DNA from: Hetaerina americana
Lineage: Eukaryota > Arthropoda > Insecta > Odonata > Calopterygidae
DNA: 64,000 bases
NCBI GenBank assembly: GCA_022747635.1
Contig: JAKTNV010000026.1
Span: 5,142,007-5,206,006, forward strand
Reading direction: 5' to 3'
The translations under genes and the position numbers were made by a program. Below, piece by piece: positions 58,391 through 64,000 of this stretch; the stretch's first letter is position 1; every line of letters starts with the position of its first letter. Below the pieces are notes generated by a model that had not been told where the DNA came from, did not search any database, and worked only from the letters and a program-made list of their open reading frames with translations.

Positions 58391-59635
58391 AACGGATTTA
58401 TTGTGCTCTGGAACGATATCCCCCTTGGAGAGCTGAGCATAAATATGCATTAAGCATCTTAACAAAAGGAAATTTACAGTATTCTTGATGGCGAAGATAA
58501 AGAGGAAACGAAGGGAGTGCAAGATGAAGGACCCACTGTAGGGGAGGGTAGACAAACAATTGGCTTCATTTAGCAAGACTCGCGCCGTTGAGACCATTTA
58601 AATTGAGCGTCTAATGCCTACGTGTTAGGATTTTGAGATAGTAATTCCGTGTAAGCGAATAATTCTAGAGGCATCTCTTCTCATCTTGGAAAACCTTTTA
58701 TGAAGTTAAGGAAAAAGGATCTGTCGTTGGCTTTTACTCCTTTCGAGCTCGTGATTAAAATCGTTAATATCCGTTGTGATTAATGATGCATTCATAGATA
58801 GTTTTGAAAGCTGTTCAAACGATTTTAATTCACTGATTGCAATGCGTAATAATCGTATGGTAAAAATGGAAACGATATATTTGGAAAAATGAAATAATTG
58901 ATAAATAATATTAAACCTTAAATAAAACATAGTTAATCTATGGGGAATTTCCACAGTACATCCCCATATTGGCTTATCATGATGGCTAACGGCTCCCTGT
59001 CTATAAAACTTGCCCATTTTTCTGAACCTTCATCGTGGAGAGATAAAAATGGTAAAAAATACGTGTCATTATTGATTTTGGATGTTAGGTATGATTAATG
59101 CAACACTCATTGAAAACTCACGTGTCTTAGAATTTGTCAGGATGAATTTAAAATATATTCTGCATATAACGACTGCAGGAATCAAGTACTATCCAAATGC
59201 AAGAAAGCAAAAACAAAAGCTCTAGCCTTAACAACGATTTATTTGCAATTTTAAATCAAATAATGACTCTAAATTATGTCAGTTACTTATGAATTAAATT
59301 CCTCTAGTAAGGATGATAAGAACACAAAAGCTATCGACACTTCTAAGTAGTCGAGAACTTGTTCTCCCACGAAAATGGCAGGGATCCGCCACACCATATT
59401 GGACGCACAAGGTCTGTAGGCGTGTAGGTCTTCAATAGCCAAAACCATTTCAATATGGTAATCAATCGAATAAATCGATTGAAATTCACGGTGTTCATTT
59501 ATTCCAGGTAGCGTCTAATTGCTAAGTTCTTCAGCCACCACAGCAAAACGCATTTTAAAAGGAGAAGGGCCCATACAAAATACATACAATTTTAAAAATT
59601 GAAATCGTTTAAAAACGCTTGAAATTTCATTCGCT
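58391..59635. other. Unassigned AT-rich DNA
   Basis: Nothing recognised. Confidence 0.5.
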
Positions 59636-60340
59636 CGGACGAAAGAGAGAAGGAAATGAGATGGGGGAGAAGGGAGAGAGAAGGCGGAAGCAGTTTTATT
59701 TGGGCAAAATTGAGGACGTCGAATCCCCGTTAGCATTTTGCTGAGCCCCTTGCCAAAGGGCGGAGAAGGGTTCGGGAAGGCGGGATGAGGAGGGAGAGGA
59801 CACTAATAGAGGGGGAAGAAGGACGACGGCGACAGGGTGAGGAGGGACCTCTCTTTAATAGCCGGGAGGTCTACCCGTCCTGCCCGTGGGTGTGCATAAC
59901 ATAAATCCGGCATGATTTACAAGACGAAAGATAAACTGACGCGCGCAAGATGGCGCGTACATTTCGAGAGATGCCTTTTCCCCCTCTCCTTCCTCCACCC
60001 CCCCCCCCCCCGAATCACCATCCAGTCCAGCCCGCCCGCTTGGCCTGCGGAGATTTCTCCCCGGCGGGGGAGGGAGAAGGCAGGAGGGTTGGTTTCCCAG
60101 GGAGGAGGGATATGACGGTGAGGGCGGGGGGTTAGGGGTGATGACTACACGAGAAGGATGCGATGAGTGAATGGACCGACGTGATTTTTATGGACATGAT
60201 TTAAGGTCTCTTCATTTTTAATTGAAAGTAATGGCCTTTTTTCTCTCTCTCTCTCTTTCTCTCCCTCCTTGCCCACTCTCCCCCTTCCATCCCTCACCGC
60301 TCTCTTTCTCCCTCTATCTCTCCGACTCTAGCGTGACGAA
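59636..60340. other. GC-rich island with purine and pyrimidine blocks
   Basis: Purine-rich at 59640-59850 and 60060-60135. A run of 14 C lies at 59998-60011, and a CT-rich stretch at 60235-60330. Open frames here are low in complexity. Confidence 0.65.
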
Positions 60341-63205
60341 AATAATGGAGCGATCATCTTTCAACCCGCGAAGGGAGGAGAAGACCCAAATTTGCCGTGA
60401 AATCCCCCGTCCATTTTGGACCGTTTTTCACAAGTGATTGAATCCGCTTGGCGTTGCATCCGACGCGTGAGACGCGGTGTGACGCGGACGATATTTCTGG
60501 CACCCGTCGCCTCTCCGGCCGAAGAAAGAGAGAGCCAGAGAAGGGCAACAGGTAGGTTTTCAAATTTTTCTCGAAAAAGAATCATATTTCTCCGTTATCT
60601 TCCTCCCTGGCAGCGAAATACTAATTTCCTCTAACTCTCCTAAAACTCGAGCTGTTTTGACGAAATATTAAAAATTGTCCGACGTTTTCAGATTTCTCTT
60701 GTCACTCCAGGCCTACGTAATATTATACCCCACTTATTAGTAGCTCTCTAGTATGAATCATCCCATTAAGTTTTACGCAGGGAAACTATCTAGAGTTTCC
60801 TGTTACCCCAGGGATATAATGGCAAGTTTGTAGGCGTTCCGAGATTTGACATCCCGACACAGTATTCGTTACGCCACTGTTTCTGACTCCTTGCTGCTAA
60901 GTGTCGGCTCTCATTAGCAATTTTTAAATATAAATCATCCCATTAAGTTTTTAAAGTGAAAGTTTTTAGAAATCTCATGATTTATGTATCAGAAATAGTC
61001 GGGTTTAGTTTAGGGTTGGAACTAGGGCGGGGCGAGCGGGACAGCTGCCTGAGGCGGAGGCTGACAAGTGGACGTATCTAACATAGCTTCCCCAATTTTC
61101 CCTTGGTCTTTAACAAGCAGTTTATGGAACGAGAGACGCAGGTCTTTGAACTTGGCCCTGAGCGCGAAAATGGCTACTTCCTCAAGCGTCCCAATTACAG
61201 AGCACATATAAGTGGGTGCATGGCGAATTTACTTACTACAAGATATGCAATTAATTAATTATCCCCCTGGTTCACTTCACGGAGGGTTAAACACTCTGTA
61301 CTATGATGACACAACTTTCTGTAAGGAAGGGTCTATTGTCACATACATGACTTAACTAAATTTAAGCTCATTACTTTATGACCCAAGGCAGTCCAAATGC
61401 CAGTCTTCCGGGACTTCAGCGCCAGAGACCCTTGATATGAAAAACGAAGTTGAAATCACATACTCGAGTTGAGTCCTCATTTCAAATCTGCCTTCTTCTT
61501 TGGGTCTCCATTTCAAATCTTAGTCAAACTAGTTTTTACATATTGGTTATTTTACATTTCACAGTAGTTACCAGACGAGGTACTATTTCAACGAATATAT
61601 TAAATTGAAATGATAAATTATCACTATTAGAAAATCATTGAAATCTGATGCCCCGCTGAACTCGGTTCGCAGGATTCATATCTACCGTTGTGGAGAGCGA
61701 AAATTTTTCTATCCTACTTTTTTCCTACGAGGTACCCTTCAATACACCGCTAGGGTGTGTGGCTGTAGGGATTCAAATTAAGGAATGCAGCACCTAAAAT
61801 TACGTTTTTAATTACTAGTTACCAATAATTATGTAAAACTAAAAGTGAATTAGTTCTGTACGCTCGAGACGAGCTGTTTGTAATAAGGGCAGTAAAATAA
61901 CGGTTAGGTTAAGTAATAACAGCATATTATGACACTTAAAATAAAAAAAGGATAAATAATTTCCCCTTTAGCTCAGTCGTGGAAAAAATGGTATCTTATG
62001 CATAAAATTTACTCATTATTTCTCGAGTTTTATTTTCATAATCTATCCTACCATACTTTGCATCTATATCCATACTATCTATCATAACAGCATCGCTAAA
62101 AACACCTGGTTTTAATGTATTGCAATTTGTTCAGTCTGCAATTTAATCTTTGCTCCGTGAGTGATTCCAATCTAGTTTCCCTAATTATGTTGATACAGGA
62201 TTGAGTTTATCATATTAGCGTCCTTGAAGTCTAGCACCTAACTAAACCTACAAGCTAAATTTACCTCCGTTCGATCAGCTATTGCAAAACTAAATATTTA
62301 TTTACATGTAATAATATTAGATGTGCTCAATGATATCAAAGTACTCAACATTGAGAGGTTAAATAGGATTGAAGGCAATACACGTTGCCTTTCCCATGAA
62401 TGAATTAAATGTAAACTGTATTCTTCAAATTTTAAGGAAGTAATTATTCGATAATTATGTCATTTGATAAATTTGTTCACAACTCACAAGTAAAGAGTTT
62501 CATTTGTTGAAGTATCCTTTATCAGGGACAGTAAATTAAGACCTTTTGCAGCATTGAGCCAGTCGATATTTTAAAGTTAAAATCCTCATGATAAGAGGTC
62601 TAGGTTAATGCATGTATGTATTCGTGAGCAAGAGATTGAAGAGCATTTAGTCGAATTCTTCATGATTGGGAACAATTTCTTCTTATTAAGCCACATATCA
62701 ACGCGCTGAGAGAAAGATGTATTCGGTACGTTGGAACTTATGCTCTTAACAATCCACAACATCTCTTTAGTTTAGAACTTTCCTCGTATTGAAGAATTCC
62801 TGCAAAATCAAGATAACTGTATATCCATGATAAAGCGAAATGTTCGCTGGCTTGAAATAGTCCTGTCAGCTACTTCTTTGCAGGTTAATAATAAAATTAT
62901 CCCTCCCCGAGACCGAGCTTTTGAATTTCAATCGTTGTGACTGAAATGAAAAAAACAAATGCCTTCGCATTTCCCCATCGGTAAGGTGAAAAACTAATGT
63001 GCGAACATTAATATTTTATGTGGTATTCTCGTATATCTTAGTTTAGAGCGTAAATATTTTGCTGTATGTTATGCTAAAATGATTTCCTTCCAAATGATAT
63101 ATATTGCGGCCATAAATTTTTTTTCTATATTTGGCCAAGTAATTGTCGCACAGATTAAGTTTTTTCGTCAAAATCACTTATGCCATATGAGTCCATTGAC
63201 TTCTG
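60341..63205. other. Unassigned DNA, 2.9 kb
   Basis: A 19-mer (AATCATCCCATTAAGTTTT) occurs at 60756-60774 and 60933-60951 in similar surroundings, suggesting an old tandem duplication with a period of about 177 bp. Nothing else recognised. Confidence 0.5.
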
Positions 63206-63800
63206 ATCCCTCTTGAGCTTAACGTGAAAGAGAAAGGAATAATTCCTGGTTGAAAGATGCGGTGGCAATGAAACTTCGGGCGCGGGGAAGAAAAATATTC
63301 ACGGGAAGAGGTCTCACCCTCCCTCCCCCCAGACCCGTCTCCCACCCGGCCACCCCCATCCGCCCACCAGCTCCCGCCGCCGTGCCGCCGAGGCAACCCG
63401 TTGGCCCGCCTCTCCCTCTGCGGGGGCGTCGTCGGTAGGCGACGGGATTTTCGGGCGGCCATTTCCTCTCCTCCGTCCCCTCGCGTTCCTCCGCCGCCAG
63501 CAGTCCCGGCCACGTGTCCCCCGTCGCACCCGCGAGGACGAGCGCCGAGGGTGGAGGGCAAAGGTCAGGTAGGGGGCAGGCGTGGGGGTCGGGAGGTCGC
63601 GTTGAGTTCCGGACGGGGGATGTGGCGGGAGGGTAGAAGGTGAAAGATGGTGTGATGGGGGGGTGGGGGAATGGAAGGGAGGTATAAATCAGGATAGGCA
63701 TGATTTGGAAGAAGAGATTGTTTCAAAAGCGGGAATAAATGAGAGGGAGAGAGAGAGAGAGGGAGGTAGGAAGAGGGGAGTTGGGGGAATGAGATTTTCA
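63206..63800. promoter_or_regulatory. CpG-rich island, possible promoter or first-exon region
   Basis: Positions 63320-63570 are the most GC- and CG-dinucleotide-dense part of the window, unlike the purine/pyrimidine islands, in which CG is scarcer. A GA-rich tract follows at 63640-63780, including a GA dinucleotide run near 63748-63762. CAAAGGTCAGGTAGG near 63560 could hold a splice donor on the plus strand. Open frames exist on both strands and are Arg/Gly/Pro-rich, so none is convincing. The regulatory role is inference from composition; it may simply be another GC-rich island. Confidence 0.35.
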
Positions 63801-64000
63801 ACTCGATGAGTCCGGCGCAAACCGGTCGCGTATAATTCCTTATGGTTGTGCTCTTTTGTCTCTCTTCTCCCCCCTCCCTCTCCCTCTCCCCTATTCTATG
63901 AATAGAATCCTTAAATGCGAGACGTGGGAGGACTCGATGCCATTACGCATGAGTATTATTATATTCTTTCTTCCGGAAGAATTCCTTTGCCACTGTGGAA

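Noticed and set aside
57851..58597. 248-codon minus-strand open frame as a gene
   Set aside because: It lies over a purine-rich island in which stop codons are rare on the complementary strand; the product is Pro/Ser/Leu low complexity.
63178..63701. Two overlapping minus-strand frames (127 and 160 codons) as genes
   Set aside because: They overlap in different phases over the GC-rich block and look compositional.
1..64000. Bacterial-type systems (CRISPR arrays, operons, toxin-antitoxin loci)
   Set aside because: No regularly spaced repeats with unique spacers, no compact gene clusters and no ribosome-binding sites; the content is eukaryotic repeats.

Overview
This is a stretch of eukaryotic nuclear DNA, almost certainly from an arthropod and most likely an insect with a large, repeat-rich genome. 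The background is AT-rich and no bacterial-style gene organisation is visible. I could support no host protein-coding gene. Almost every recognisable coding trace belongs to transposable elements: mariner transposases with insect-type motifs and two kinds of LINE reverse transcriptase. The order of insect cannot be fixed from this sequence. The window is best read as intergenic or deep intronic DNA.

Layout. 0-5.6 kb: (TA)n/(CA)n microsatellites, a decayed minus-strand CR1/Jockey-like LINE (2.1-4.0 kb) and a possible tRNA-derived SINE head. 5.6-6.5 kb: a mariner with both terminal inverted repeats and TA duplications but an internal deletion. 6.8-10.5 kb: a degenerate RTE-like LINE (endonuclease plus reverse transcriptase) split by a minus-strand mariner at about 8.4-9.5 kb. 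11.7-12.3 kb: a third mariner relic. 12.4-13.4 kb: an exact 61-bp direct repeat flanking 872 bp. 17.3-18.5 kb: a fourth mariner, frameshifted and lacking its 3' end. 20-42 kb: many fragments of one CR1/Jockey-like LINE family in both orientations, most carrying the same GC-rich 3' module. Also in that span are a tRNA-derived SINE at 33.2-33.5 kb and a 128-bp fold-back at 40.9 kb. 43.4-44.4 kb: a 211-bp MITE and another LINE C-terminus. 52.3-52.9 kb: the 3' end of an RTE-like LINE with one stop codon. 53.5 kb: a perfect 84-bp palindrome.

About a dozen GC-rich islands of strand-asymmetric purine-rich and pyrimidine-rich DNA interrupt the AT-rich background. They lie near 11, 24, 27, 32, 42.5, 45.5, 49.6, 51, 54.8, 58, 60 and 63.5 kb. 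They create long but low-complexity open frames that I do not believe are genes. The last one (63.2-63.8 kb) is also visibly CpG-rich and is the best candidate in the window for a promoter or first exon.

How the parts relate. The elements form layers of insertion: a mariner inside an RTE LINE, a fold-back inside a LINE 3' end, and LINE tails arranged head to head. None of the autonomous elements looks functional; each has a deletion, frameshift, stop codon or lost catalytic residue. I found no CRISPR array, operon, rRNA, genuine tRNA gene or candidate novel biological system. The most unusual items are structural: the perfect palindrome, the 61-bp exact repeat pair, the fold-back, and the recurrent LINE 3' module with hairpin potential. 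Relationships and clade names were judged by eye, without database searches.
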